From NCBI RefSeq assembly GCF_963678635.1, contig NC_087062.1, positions 29,598,833 through 29,662,832 on the forward strand: a DNA stretch of 64,000 nucleotides. Reading direction: 5' to 3'. This DNA is from Symsagittifera roscoffensis (lineage: Eukaryota > Xenacoelomorpha > Acoela > Convolutidae). The first letter of the stretch is position 1. Every line of letters starts with the position of its first letter. The notes beneath the pieces were generated by a model that saw nothing but the letters and a program-made list of their open reading frames with translations, was not told the origin of the DNA and searched no databases. A program made the position numbers and the translations under genes. Shown one piece after another: positions 29,580 to 41,789 of the stretch.

Positions 29580-30356
29580 TTAATCGCCAACAAGTTTGAC
29601 CTCGAAACTTTCCGAAATTTGAACGACGAATTGAAATACGAGCTGTATAAAGACTTGAACGAAAATGTTACTTATTTTAAACGAATTATCGAAAACTTAA
29701 TTGTTTCAACGAAAGATGAAGAAAAAGGAAACAAATCTATTGATCTAGAAAATTTTAAAAACACGGGCAATTCGAAAATTGCAGAAAACAAATTTGAAAA
29801 TGAATGAAGCAAGAATGAAACTCTGAGCAGAAACCAGAACAATCGAAGCGAAAATAACCAACAAAGCAAGAATAACCAAGAAATCAAAATACAAGCAACC
29901 AATATTCAAGAAGAAAAATTCGACCAACAACGAAAACATTTATTTTTACCACGAGAAGGAGAATATTCTGGCCTATCACTGGGAGACTCAATTGTTAACA
30001 GAATCAATGGGGAACAAATATCGGAAAATGTGTTGGCGAGAGGATTTGGTGGGCACAAAATTTCCGCATTGCTGGAACGCGTGAGAAACAGTAAATCGCG
30101 ACATTTTAAACATGTAACTACGCTAATTGGAATAAGTGACTGCCTCTCAAATGATTTCGACGCGAAGGAAGCCGTGAGTAGCTTAGAAAAACTAATTTAT
30201 CTCGTAAATAATAAATTCTCCCCAGAAACTATTTCACTATGTACTGTAACTCCCTTAGGCGCTTTTAGAAAAGATTTTAATCCAAATGTACAGAAGCTAA
30301 ACAAGCAAATTCTTAATTTAGTACGGAATTTATTTATTTATTATGCTGATTATTAA
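29580..30356 (+). pseudogene. LINE-Y ORF1, SGNH esterase, one in-frame stop
   Basis: One frame runs about 259 codons and is interrupted only by a TGA at 29805-29807. The N-terminal ~75 codons are charged and helical. A 60-residue Asn/Gln-rich linker follows, then the esterase: SLGDSIVNRI (nucleophile block, Ser kept), ARGFGGHKIS (Gly block), LIGISDCLS where GTND/GIND is usual, and LCTVTPLGAF. The C-terminal Asp-His block is not visible before the stop. SGNH-type ORF1 esterases are known from CR1-clade LINEs and are proposed to act in membrane or RNP handling. Confidence 0.65.
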
Positions 30357-30439
30357 ATTCTGGTTGTTTTGTGCAATTTTTCTGATTTCCAAGGCTCAGA
30401 TGGAAAATAAAGAAAAAAACCTTGGTCCTATTGTGAAAC

Positions 30440-31845
30440 CATTGAAACAGTCTACGGCATCTGCTCAAAAAATTGTGCAAATCTTAAATTTGTTCATTTG
30501 AATTTTCAAAGTATTATTAGAAAACGGATGCAATTGAAAATTTTTTTTGATGATATGGGCGAAAATACAATTATGGGAATTTCCGAAACGTGGCTTAAAA
30601 AAGAAGATAGTGACAATTTATGGAAACTCCACCCCAGAACGCATGCGATGTTCAGATAGGCAATCAGCGGTAAAAAAGAAAGGCGGTGGCGTTTTGTTAT
30701 ATATACCAGTCAAATTGGCTCCAAAATTGAGGCCTGATTTAAATTTATTTGATAAAGAAAAATATGAGTCAGTGTGGGTTGAGTGCAAATCTACCTTTAA
30801 CATTTCCAGTAAAGAAAAAATGTTAGTTAATTTGTGTTATAATCCAAGCAGATCAAATTTATTGATTTTTTGGAACAATTAACGCTTAACATAGATAATG
30901 CATTTCCAGTTTCTAATAAAATTACGCTTCTGGATTGAAGGTTTTTTGTCCAAACGATGAGACCAGAATTAGTTCCTCAACTAAATTTCATATCGACTAC
31001 ATTATCAGTGACTATGAAACAAACGGCATTGAATTTTGGTTTTGATACACCTTATAAAACCGACCATTTTGCTTCATTTATTTTGACGGATATAAAATGC
31101 GGCGAAAATTTACCGAGGATAATTTCGACTTTCAATAAGAAAAATTATCAGGAAAAATGAATTTTTGCAATACACTCTCCGCTCTTCCTTGGTATCTCTT
31201 ATATCAATGTACAGACGCACAAAACATGTTCTCGACGATGATTTATTCAATTTCTAGTGCTCTTCAGCAACATGCACCTATCAAAAAAAAATTGTTTGTA
31301 ATTTTAAACCAAAAAATGTGTTGAAAACGGAGTGGTTCGATTCAGAATGTCAGCAATTGTTGATTAAGAAACAGAATTCACTCAGATCATATCGCAGTCA
31401 AATCACAATCTATAATTGGTCAAAGTACCAGTTTTTACGTAATCAAATGAGCCAATTGATTAGAAGTAAACAACTCGATCATTCAAAAAATTGTTTTTCA
31501 CTTCTCAGCACTATCCAACAAAATTGGAAATATATTACCCAAGTTAGACGTACATGTTCTGGCAACAATCGAATTACAGTTCTACGAAATTCCTTCAGTG
31601 AAATGAAAACCCAAGACAAAAAGATTCCCAATCATTTAAATTATATTTTTTCAAACTTAGGCGAATTTTTTGGCGCTGAAAAGCCTCCGAATTACAACAA
31701 ATCTGCCTCTGAATCTGCACCTTTCCATTTTCAACATATTACAGTGAAGCAAAGTTTTGATATTGTCCAAAAATCAATGTTAGAAAACCTCTCGGACCTT
31801 GTACCGTACCTGCTTGGGCAATCATTGACGGTCAATCAGTTATAA
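30440..31845 (+). pseudogene. LINE-Y ORF2, APE endonuclease and linker
   Basis: Shifted open pieces carry GISETWLKKED (about 30575), GGGVLLYIPV (about 30690), LVNLCYNPSRS and YKTDHFASFI (about 31065), the endonuclease motifs in order. The piece 31318-31845 is the linker that precedes RT in this clade. At least three frame breaks separate the pieces. Confidence 0.65.
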
Positions 31846-31928
31846 TTCCACTTTTAACTTTTGTCATAAATACTTGCTTAGATGAGAACATTTTCCCGAT
31901 CGAACTGAAAAAAGCACACGTAACCATT

Positions 31929-33321
31929 TTGTTTAAAAAAGATGACCCAATGGATGCAAAAACTTATCGGCCAATATCAATAACTTGTGCTTTTTCTAAA
32001 ATTTTTGAAAAAATTTTACATGCCCAAATAACAGAACATCTTGACAAGTTTCAAATAATGACACCATTTCAATTCGGATTTTGCAAACTTATTTCAACAC
32101 AAGATGCTCTTGTTTATGTGACAGAAAGTATTCGAAATCAAATAGATTTAAAAAAAATCGTACATGCAGCTTTATTAGATCTGTCCAAGGCTTTTGATTC
32201 TATTTCGCATGAAGTTTTAATTGAAAAACGGCTTTCTCTCGGTTTTTCAAATGGAGTAAATGCTTTAATTGCTAGCTTCCTAAACAAACGTATTCAAAGA
32301 GTAAACGTCAAAGGAATCTTTTCAGACTGGATTGAAATCAAACGAGGTGTCCCACAAGGAACGGTACTTGGTCCGTTGTTGTTCAATTTATATGTTAATG
32401 ACATACAAGAGCGATTATATGAAGGTTGTACTTTAGTTCAATATGCTGACGACTGTATGGTTTTTTCCTCTTCTATAATTTCTGAGGATGCTTTGAATCG
32501 ATTGCAAAAATCACTCAATAATCTAACGGAGTTTTTTGCAGAGAACCAATTGAATCTGAATGCATCTAAATCGGAATTTATAACATTTTGTCAAAAAAAT
32601 GATAGCAAAAATGTAGATACAATAGTAATTAATGGGCATTATGTAGCCAAAAAATCAGAATGCAAATATTTAGGCCTTATTCTTGATTCAAGTTTACCTT
32701 TTCATGCTCAAATCAAAACAATTCTCCAAAAAATGGCACAAGGAATTAAAACTATAGATACAATTGGACAACAACTGCCGACATTATCATTAGTTGCCTT
32801 GCTTCATTGTCTTGTTTTATCAAATTTAGATTATTCAGCAATTTTTTTACAACAAATTAATGCTACTTTGATGCTATCTTTAGAGAAACAGTTGAACTGG
32901 GCGTTAAAAAGAACATATTTCAGATCGAAATTTAAATCTTCTTCATTTCTTCGCATTAGCAAATCGTTCATTGGAATCGAGAAAAGAATTGAGTTTAAGT
33001 GTATAACATACTTATTCCAATATCTTAAGAACAAAAAAGAAGGCTTTTCAAAATACATTGAGACTACCGACTGCCAATTATAGGCTCAACAAAATAACGA
33101 AACAAATTATTTTTGACAAACATTGTTCAACCGCTTCTCTACAAAATTTTTTTTTTTATTTGACTTCTCAAAAATGGAATTCACTGCCCATAATTTTGCG
33201 CAATTTAGAAAAATCGAGAACAAGATTCAAGAAAAAATTGAAAGAATTTTACGTGAGTGAGTTCAGAAACAATCCAATATGTACAAACACTAATACGTGG
33301 CGTGATTTCCGTTTTTGCTAG
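31929..33321 (+). pseudogene. LINE-Y ORF2, reverse transcriptase
   Basis: A 384-codon open piece (31929-33083) contains YRPISITCAFSKIFEK, ALLDLSKAFDSISH (motif A), RGVPQGTVLGPLLFNLYVNDI (motif B), QYADDCMVF (motif C) and the thumb. A frameshift near 33060 leads into 33058-33321, the typical C-terminal tail (SQKWNSLP, RFKKKLKEF). All RT catalytic Asp residues are present, making this the most intact RT in the window. Confidence 0.8.
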
Positions 33322-33531
33322 TTCTATATGTTTTAATTTATTTTAATTTTCCAGAAATAGTTTGAAAGATAATCTATATATACTCTGAATATACGCTGTA
33401 TGTTTGGACTATCTATAAAATTGTTTGGAAAGTTAAAATACCAGCTCGTTCTTAATTCTTAAAACTGATGTTTTTTTAGTATCCGTAACTTCATATATTT
33501 TATTCAACCAATTTCTGAACTGTAACCGAAC

Positions 33532-33562
33532 TTGTTTTGTTTTGTTTTGTTTTGTTTTGTTT
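33532..33562 (+). repeat. (TTTTG)n microsatellite in the LINE-Y 3' UTR
   Basis: About six TTTTG units lie 200 bp after the RT stop. A (TTC)n run at 33681-33699 closes the element. Confidence 0.8.
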
Positions 33563-33701
33563 ATTGCTTGTTTTCTGATGTTGTGTTTTTGGTTGATGTA
33601 ACCAATGAATTTTAACCAACTTTATTATTTACACTTTGCTATACTGATGCCTCGGCTTTTTACTGTATAGTAATTCAGGTGTTCTTTCTTCTTCTTCTTC
33701 G

Positions 33702-35110
33702 TATTCTTTACATCTTCAAACACTCTCTCCACAAATGACTGTTTCAAACGGTTGAAGTCTATCTCAGCTGCTCCTTCTTTGCCTCTCACCATGAAATGGC
33801 TAGAACGCACGGCTTCCGATAGTTCAGGGAAAGGAACATTGTTAAACAATTATTTCTGTTCAGTTTACTCTTGCAGCAGTAGTTTTGAACCAGTTGACAG
33901 TGAGTCTCCCGTGGTGCCATTGCTTTGTCTGGATGATGTTAACTTCACAGTGGAAGGCGTGCAAAAGTCGGTAGCTTTGCTGCCAGTCAGCGCCAAAGCT
34001 TCCACCGATGGTATTCTTTTTGTAATCTTCGTGGGAGTGCACCGATTATTGCGTTTGCAGTATTCACTTGGTTCATGTCATTCGCATCCTTGCGTTGTTT
34101 GCCACAGCGTTGGAAGTGTGCTGTATTTGAACCGCTGTTTGATATTGGAGACAAAAAAGGCTAATAAAAATCACCGTCCGATCAGTAAATTACCGAAGCT
34201 TTTTGAAAGACTAATTTTCGAATTTATTTAGAAAAAAATCCGTGGTAAGATTTCTGGTCGTCAACATGGTTTCATGTCTGCTCGCTCAACCACCACTCAG
34301 CTTTTCGACTTTGTCGAATCAGTGTACCTCTCTACGGATGCAAATCAAGATACTAGTTGCCTCTACTTCGAATTCCAAAAGCATTTGATTGCGTTGATCA
34401 CGGTATTTTTCTTCACAAGTTAGCTAAATTTGGGTTGGATGACGCTTTCCTTACCTTTCTTAGTTCATACCTATCTGAGCGTATACAATGTGTACGTTTA
34501 GGTCGCAGTTTTTCACAGCAGAAACTGGTTACAAGCGGAGTGCCACAAGGCAGTGTGTTAGGTTCGCTTTTGTTTTTTTTATTTTCGTCAACAACCTGCT
34601 TGATTCGATTGTATCACTAAAATGTTTCATGTTCGCCGACGATTCAAAGTTACTGTCTTTGATTTTTGCGGCCAGTTTTATTCAGCACAACATTGATCTA
34701 TTTTTGAAATGGGCAGAACAGAACAGTCTCAAAGTACATTCTGGAAAATCACAAGTAATTGTTTTCTCAGGTCAAGTAACCAACGTTTTTTTAAACAGCG
34801 GAAAAAAATTTTCCGTAGCAACAGAAGTGAAGGATCTCGGTGCATATTTCGATAGGCAGTTAAACCGGAAGTTCCACATTGATTTCAGGTTGTGCGGAAT
34901 AAATACAAAATTTTATCATATAAATGAAATGTACCTTTTTGTGTACGAGTGATGATTAAAATCAAAGTAAACCGATCATGTGTTTTCAGTATCCTTCTTT
35001 CAAACACTCAAGTTTGGTCACCTTCTCTCATGTTGCTTAGAAAGCTGGAAAACGTCCATAGAAAAAATTAAAAATGGGTTACCGGCTTCGTAAAATACAA
35101 TGAAGCTCTC
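33702..35110 (+). pseudogene. LINE-Z reverse transcriptase, unit 1
   Basis: Pieces carry NHRPISKLPKLFERLIFEFI, PKAFDCVDHG (motif A, following Asp lost), SGVPQGSVLGSLLF (motif B) and, after a frameshift in a T run at about 34575, VNNLLDSIV and FADDSKLL (motif C). The unit ends abruptly near 35110 in a triplicated GAAGCTCTCACAA joint. Confidence 0.7.
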
Positions 35111-35115
35111 ACAAG

Positions 35116-36850
35116 GTTCTTGAAGCTCTCACAAGCTCTCACAATTGCCTGAGAAATGCTTGTCTAAAACGTCGCTTGATTGGAACTTTTTTCCTGTCAA
35201 TATTATCACATTGTTCGATTTTTGTTCTCAAGTTTATCATCCTACTATTTACAGCACTATCTCTTTTCATTAAAGGTGGTATTCCTTGTTCATCGACGGC
35301 CTTGATTGCAGCAGTCGGATGAAACGCAAAAACCGTTTTCTGTAACCCCACTATTTTTCCTCGCATACCATACACTTGATGAATGAAGTGACTACTGGAA
35401 CTTGCCTTACCAAGTCAGAGAACTCTTAAACACTCCAAACCGCTTTATCAGAGTCAATGAAACTAGATAAGATTGTATTCTTTACATCTTTAAACACTCT
35501 CTCCACAAATGACTGTTTCAAACGGTTGAAGTCTATCTCAGCTGCTCCTTCTTTGCCTCTCACCATGAAATGGCTAGAACGCACGGCTTCCGATAATTCA
35601 GGGAAAGGAACATTGATAAACAATTATTTCTGTTCAGTTTACTCTTGCAGCAGTAGTTTTGAACCAGTTGACAGTGAGTCTCCCGTGGTGCCAATGCTTT
35701 GTCTAGATGATGTTAATTTCACAGTGGAAGGCCTACAAAAGCCGCTAGCTTTGCTGCCAGTCAGCGCCAAAGCTTCCACCGATGGTATTCTTTTTGTACT
35801 CTTCACTTTGTTCATGTCATTCGTATCGTTGCGTTATTTGCCACAGCCTTAAAAGTGTGCTGTATTTGAACCGCTGTTTGATATTGTAGACAAAAAAGGC
35901 TAAAAAAATCACCGTCCGATCAGTAAAAGACCGAAGATTTTTGAAAGACTAATTTTCGAAATTCTTTAGAAAAAAATCCGTGGTAAGATTTCTGGTCGTG
36001 AACATGGTTTCATGTCTGCTCGCTCAACCACCACTCAGCTTTTCGACTTTGTCGAAGCAGTGTACCTCTCTACGGATGCAAATCAAGATACTAGTTGCCT
36101 CTAGTTCGAGTTCCAAAAGCATTTGATTGCGTTGATAACGGTATTTTACTTCACAATTTAGCTAAATTTGGGTTGGATGACGCTTTCCTTACCTTTCTTA
36201 GTTCATACCTATCTGAGCGCATACAATGTGTACGTTTAGGTTGCAGTTTTTCACAGCAGAAACTGGTTACAAGCGGAGTGCCACAAGGCAGTGTGTTAGG
36301 CTCGCTTTTGTTTTTTTATTTTCGTCAACAACTTGCTTGATTCGATTGTATCACTAAAATGTTTCATGTTCACCGACGATTCAAAGTTACTGTCTTTGAT
36401 TTTTGCGGCCAGTTTTATTCAGCACAACATTGATCTATTTTTGAAATGGGCAGAACAGAACAGTCTCAAAGTACATCCTGGAAAATCACAAGTAATTGTT
36501 TTCTCAGGTCACGTAACCAACGTTTTTTTAAACAGCGGAAAAAAAGTTGTCCGTAGCAACAGAAGCCTTCTGTTGGAACCCTTGCGTTCTGTTTTGATTC
36601 CAACAGAAAACACATTGATTTCAGGTTGTGCAGAATAAATAGAAAATTTTATCATATAAATGAAATGTACCTTTTTGTGTACGCGTGATGATTAAAATCA
36701 AAGTTTACCGATCATGTGTTTTCAGTATCCTTCTTTCCAACACTCAAGTTTGGTCACCTTCTCTCATGTCGCTTAGAAAGCTGGAAAACGTCCATAGAAA
36801 AAATTTAAAATGGGTTACCGGCTTCGTAAAATAAAGCTCTCACAAGGTTC
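35116..36850 (+). repeat. LINE-Z tandem unit 2
   Basis: ~1.73-kb unit: endonuclease tail (35136-35236), 240-bp insert (35237-35477), RT (35478 to about 36850). It has the same broken RT pieces as unit 1 (SGVPQGSVLGSLLF then a shift; FTDDSKLL with Ala to Thr in motif C) and an altered stretch near 36560. Confidence 0.8.
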
Positions 36851-39000
36851 TTGAAGCTCTCACAAGCTCTCACAATTGCCTGAAAAATGCTTGTCTAAAA
36901 CGTCGCTTGACTGGAATTTTTTCCTGTCAATATTATCACATTGTTCGCTTTTTGTTCTCAAATTTATCATCCTACTATTTACAGCACTATCTCTTTTCAT
37001 GAAAGGTGGTATTCCTTGTTCATCGACGCCCTTGATTGCAGCAGTCGGGTGAAACGCAAAAACCGTTCTCTGTAACCCCATCATTTTTCCTCGCATACCA
37101 TACACTTTATGAATAAAGTGACTACTGGAACTTGCCTTACCAAGTCAGAGAACTCTTAAACACTCCAAACCGCTTTATCAGAGTCAATGGAACTAGATAA
37201 GATTGTATTCTTTACATCTTCAAACACTCTCTCCACAAATGACTGTTTCAAACGGTTGAATTCTATCTCAGCTGCTCCTTCTTTGCCTCTCACCGTGAAA
37301 TGGCTAGAAAGCACGGCTTCCGATAATTCAGGGAAAGGAACATTGATAAATAATTATTTCTGTTCAGTTTACTCTTGCAGCAGTAGTTTTGAACCAGTTG
37401 ACAGTGAGTCTCCCGTGGTGCCAATGCTTTGTCTAGATGATGTTGATTTCACAGTGGAAGGCCTACAAAAGTCGCTAGCTTTGCTGCCAGTCAGCGCCTA
37501 AGCTTCCACCGATGGTATTCTTTTTGTACTCTTCGTGGGAGTGCACCGATTATTGCGTTTGCAGTATTCACTTTGTTCATGTCATTCGTATCCTTGCGTT
37601 GTTTGCCACAGCGTTAAAAGTGTGCTGTATTTGAACCGCTGTTTGATATTGGAGACAAAAAAGGCTAATAAAAATCACCGTCCGATCAGTAAATTACCGA
37701 AGCTTTTTGAAAGACTAATTTTCGAATTTATTTAGAAAAAAATCCGTGGTAAGATTTCTGGTCGTCAACATGGTTTCATGTCTGCTCGCTCAACCACCAC
37801 TCAACTTGTCGACTTTGTCGAAGCAGTGTACCTCCCTACGAATGCAAATCAAGATACTAGTTGCCTCTAGTTCGAATTCCAAAAGCATTTGATTGCGTTG
37901 ATCACGGTATTTAACTTTACAAGTTAGCTAAACTTGGGTTGGATGACGCTTTCCTTACCTTTCTTAGTTCATTCCTATCTGAGCGTATACAATGTGTACG
38001 TTTAGGTCGCAGTTTTTCACAGCAGAAACTGGTTACAAGCGGAGTGCCACAAGGCAGTGTGTTAGGTTCGCTTTTGTTTTTTTTATTTTCGTCAACAACC
38101 TGCTTGATTCGATTGTATCACTAAAACGTTTCGTGTTTGCCGACGATTCTAAGTTACTGTCTTTGAATTTTGCGGCCAGTTTTATTCAGCACAACGTTGA
38201 TCTTTTTTTGAAATGGGCAGAACAGAACAGTCTCAAAGTACATCCTGGAAAATCACAAGTAATTGTTTTCTCAGGTCAAGTACCCAACATTTTTTTAAAC
38301 AGCGGAAAAAAAGTTGTCCGTACAGAAGTGAAGGATCTCGGTGCATATTTCGATAGGCAGTTAAACCGGGATTTCCACATTGATTTTAGGTTGTGCAGAA
38401 TAAATAGAAAATTTTATCATATAAATGAAATGTACCTTTTTGTGTACGCGTGATGATTAAAATCAAAGTTTACCGATCATGTGTTTTCAGTATCCTTCTT
38501 TCCAACACTCAAGTTTGGTCACCTTCTCTCATGTCGCTTACAAAGCTGGAAAACGTCCCTAGAAAAAATTTAAAACGGGTTACCGGCTTCGTAAAATACA
38601 ATGAAGCTCTCACAAGGTTAGATGTTTTACCTATAATTTACTTGCTGCATTATAACGATCTTACGTGCGTTTCACGTTATGGAATGATTCTTTTGATGTA
38701 AGTCCTGTGAACTATGTCAGAAAAGCAAACAGTGACTTGCGTTTTTCATCTTGTGACTATTTTGTTGCGCAATCTTGCAAGAAACTGAAAACTGAGTGTT
38801 TTTTTCACCATCGTGTGGTCAGAGTATCCAATTTCCTTATTCAGACGGGTGTTATAGACTTTCAGTGCCCTTTTAGCACATTCAAGGCAAAAGTGAAGTC
38901 TTACCTTGCTTCGCTTGTTACTGCAAAGTTTAACAGAAACAACTCCTGTTTGTTTTTTGGTCGGTGCTTGGTAGAGCATGAATCATTATTTGATTAATTC
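36851..39000 (+). repeat. LINE-Z tandem unit 3, with the complete 3' end
   Basis: Same organisation as unit 2, but the RT (SGVPQGSVLGSLLF, FADDSKLL) continues through the C-terminal tail (38450-38997: TGFVKYNEALTRLDVLPI, RVSNFLIQTGVIDF), ending at a TAA near 38997. This unit carries the original 3' end and the others were copied from inside it. Confidence 0.8.
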
Positions 39001-39109
39001 ATTATATCCCTGTAAACCAAGGGTAATCAAGTTTTTGTTGTTTTTGTTGTTTTTGCTGCTCTTACCGAAGCGTGTGGCTGGTTATTTTTACCTAATGTTG
39101 ATTTTCATA

Positions 39110-39960
39110 CTCGTCAGTTTATGAAAGACGTCACTCGTTGAACGAAGCACTCGCACAAAAAGAAGATTCAATCTTTAGCTGAGCGACAGAGTAATCCATT
39201 GAGATCGGTCGAAGATACTTTTAAAATTCTTGACGAAAGTATTACTCCACTTTTTTGGGGTACTGATTTTTTATCCCTCAGTCCTAAGCATCCTATTCTT
39301 GACAAGTTCCGTGAGCTTAATTTTCTTGCAGATATTTTTTCGTTAGTAGGAAAACTAAAAAAAAAACGACGCTTCCAATGATTGGGTGAATGATGTTATT
39401 GTTAGCACAGTGATACGCTAAAAAAGCCTAACAAAACTACCTGATTGTGTTCTTTATAAACGAATCAGTTTGTGAAAAGAAACGATTCAAAGCTGTTACT
39501 TTTCACAAAGCCTGGTTTCGCGTTGATGACATCGAACCAAAACGAGATGAAACTAAAGGAAAACCTTTGTTGTTGGAATTTAAAGAAACTTTCAACAAGT
39601 CTCTGCATACACTTTAGGACGGTCTAACTATTTCGCAGGCCTTTTATCAGTCCATTCGGGTTTACTAGCTCTCAACCAGCTAGAGTGTATGTCCTCGCTA
39701 AGGTATACAAAGACAGTGTCCCTTTAACTTTACCAGGTAGCTGCTATCATGTGCCAGTCGGTCATATTCTGAGACTTGGTCTTGATTTTGCAGAAAACGT
39801 TAACTTTTTTTAAAAAAAAAATCGAATTGGCCATGTCATGCTCAAGCTTACTGCAACCACTGAAATAAGAATTCAGTAAAATCAGATTCGAGATATAATT
39901 GCGGGAAAGTTGACCGAAAATTGTTCTAGCGTAAAACTGATACTCGCAATCTTACTGAAA
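39110..39960 (+). pseudogene. Penelope-like element A, 5' part, decayed
   Basis: The piece 39199-39381 reads FLSLSPKHPILDKFRELNF, the conserved N-terminal block of PLE RTs. Around 39610-39760 shifted pieces (YFAGLLSVHSGLLALNQ, SSLRYTKTVSL) match the same region of PLE-B at 41810-41910. No RT catalytic core is left. Stops and shifts throughout. Confidence 0.55.
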
Positions 39961-40455
39961 TAACTAATTCGAGTAGAGCTGTTTTGATTCCAACACAGAA
40001 TCGGTTTCTACGAGAGTGTCATCGCTGGGTAAGAGAGAACCTTGATTGGACAGGTCGATGAGTGAAGCTGCCCAATGAGTAAAACAATAAGCTGCCCATT
40101 TGGAACTAGTTATTCCCTAAAACTCCAGGAGTTGCTTAACTTTCGTTATTGAATTGAATTAGTTATAAGTCAAAAAAAATTTCGTTAAAATACGAACAAG
40201 TTTTCTATAACTAGCACCATCAGGTATATACAAATAAGAGTCAAGTTTTTTTAGATGATAAGATTTTACAATCAAGAAGTTTTTAATACTAAAGTGTATG
40301 AGTATCTAAGAATAATACATAATCATTGAAACGAATTTTTGGAATTTTCGTTTTCGGAGATATTTCATTCTCCAACACAAGTCCAAAATTTCCGTTTTTC
40401 TCACGTTTTTGATTTTTTTAGGGTTAAATAATTATATTTGGTCATTCTGTTTGTT
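39961..40455. other. Non-coding stretch between Penelope fragments
   Basis: AT-rich with no recognisable motif; probably eroded PLE or flanking sequence. Confidence 0.4.
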
Positions 40456-41460
40456 TTAATTGGAAAAAAATCGAATCAAGCTGACATTTCTGATGTCAGA
40501 CGAATATTTTAGTGTGAGCTTTTGGCTCCTGTACTCGCCGCTCGTATTTAGTTGGGGCTTGCGTCTACTTATATGGAGGGCCTCCATTGCTATGATTTTC
40601 CCAATGGCTTTTGTCAATTCATTGCCAATCAAATGCCTTAGATTGTTGACAGTATTCTGCGACATGCTGTCTTAGTGGCGAACATTCTTTTGATGCTCTG
40701 TTGACCGTGTGGTTAGATGTCGGCACGTTTGCCCGACATAGGTGTAACTAAATCCACTACATTTTTTTTCATAAACCTCATGAGACTTCAGGTTGAAATC
40801 AAAATTCGACTCAAGCGACGGCAGCCAAGTTTTCATTTTGCGCATAAAGAAAATTATCAAAGGCTGGCCTGACCTTTGAAATTTTCCTTTCAATTTCAAG
40901 CTTGAATTTTCTCGATATTGTAAAAAAAAACGTCAGTTTTGCAATTTTCTCGCGACTGCTGTCAATTTTTGCTTTCTGTAAAGTTTTTGATGCTTCGTTT
41001 ATGATTTTTTTCAATGAATTATTTAAAATTTTTGATGTCCAGGATTCTGGGTACTGTTTTTTCCCCAAATTTCCTCGTTGGTTTTCAACGCTTCGTCGAT
41101 ATTGTTTCAGTTACTGGTAGGTCAAAACAACCTATGTTTTTTTCCTTCCACAGTCTTGTTTTTGTGCTGAAAGTGTGCGCAAGTTCAAAATTGTTTCAGT
41201 ATCAGTTGATTTGTGATACCATTGGCATTTGATCTCCCTTCGTTAGTTTACTACAATAATCATGTCCACAGACCAAGTTCCTTTTTCTCGTTGGCTTTCT
41301 CTATAGTAAAATGTAAGTTCTTATGCATAGAGTTCATTCTATCAAGTAACGTGTTCGGATCCCTTTTTACTGTACAAATTATGTCGACGACAAATAGTCT
41401 TTCGAACAGTTTTCTTTCCTTACTACAAGTTGAAATGTCTGATAGATGACGACAGAATTC
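40456..41460 (-). pseudogene. Penelope-like element, RT C-terminus and GIY-YIG endonuclease (minus strand)
   Basis: From high to low coordinates: NSMHKNLHFTIEKANEKE (about 41340, RT after the palm), the thumb-to-linker piece 40811-41068, then the GIY-YIG endonuclease (KCSGFSYTYVGQTCRHLTTR, about 40790-40710) and the closing IIAMEALHISRRKPQLN (about 40600). These are the C-terminal PLE landmarks. The usual Cys-x-Cys-x5-YIGxT reads FSYTYVGQT, so the GIY part is altered. Frames are broken, and orientation is opposite to the flanking PLE pieces. Confidence 0.7.
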
Positions 41461-41789
41461 ACAGTATCATGCTATATCACCCATTTTTGGTATTCGTCGT
41501 TACTGATGTTTTGACACATAGAATGAAACCAATTTCCACAATTTTCACTTTCAACACCCTAACGCATAAGCAGAACTTCATTTCTAGATTGGTAAGGGCG
41601 TATTTTTGGTAGTGCCTTTTAAGTTGTAGCACGATTTTTTAGTTCCATGTTTTAAGCAAACCGAATTGGCTCCGACAGAATGAGGTACAAAAACACAAAA
41701 GGTAGTATCGCTAACCCTTGAGCCAAAGGTTATAGGGCTTTTTTCTCTACACCTCATATGTGACATAAGCGAACGAATGTTACATAGTG

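Larger units (their letters stand above)
29486..33700 (+). mobile_element. LINE-Y, best-preserved LINE, nested in LINE-Z
   Basis: The empty site is visible in units 2 and 3 of LINE-Z, where GATTGTATTCTTTACATC is continuous. Here it is split between GATTGTA (ends about 29486) and GTATTCTTTACATC (from 33701), with only GTA shared. The 5' joint carries extra AACTAGATA repeats and the 3' end is a (TTC)n run. The element has ORF1 (esterase) and ORF2 (APE, RT). It inserted after LINE-Z had arrived. Confidence 0.75.
27101..39000 (+). mobile_element. LINE-Z (PHD ORF1, APE, RT) with tandemly triplicated 3' part, interrupted by LINE-Y
   Basis: The domain order on the plus strand is PHD-finger ORF1 (27153-27982), APE endonuclease (28165-28840), a non-LINE insert (29249-29485), LINE-Y (29486-33700), RT copy 1 (33702-35110), unit 2 (35116-36850) and unit 3 (36851-39000). 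Units 2 and 3 each consist of the last ~95 bp of the endonuclease segment, the insert and RT. Only unit 3 runs on to the true C-terminus. All frames are broken. Confidence 0.75.
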
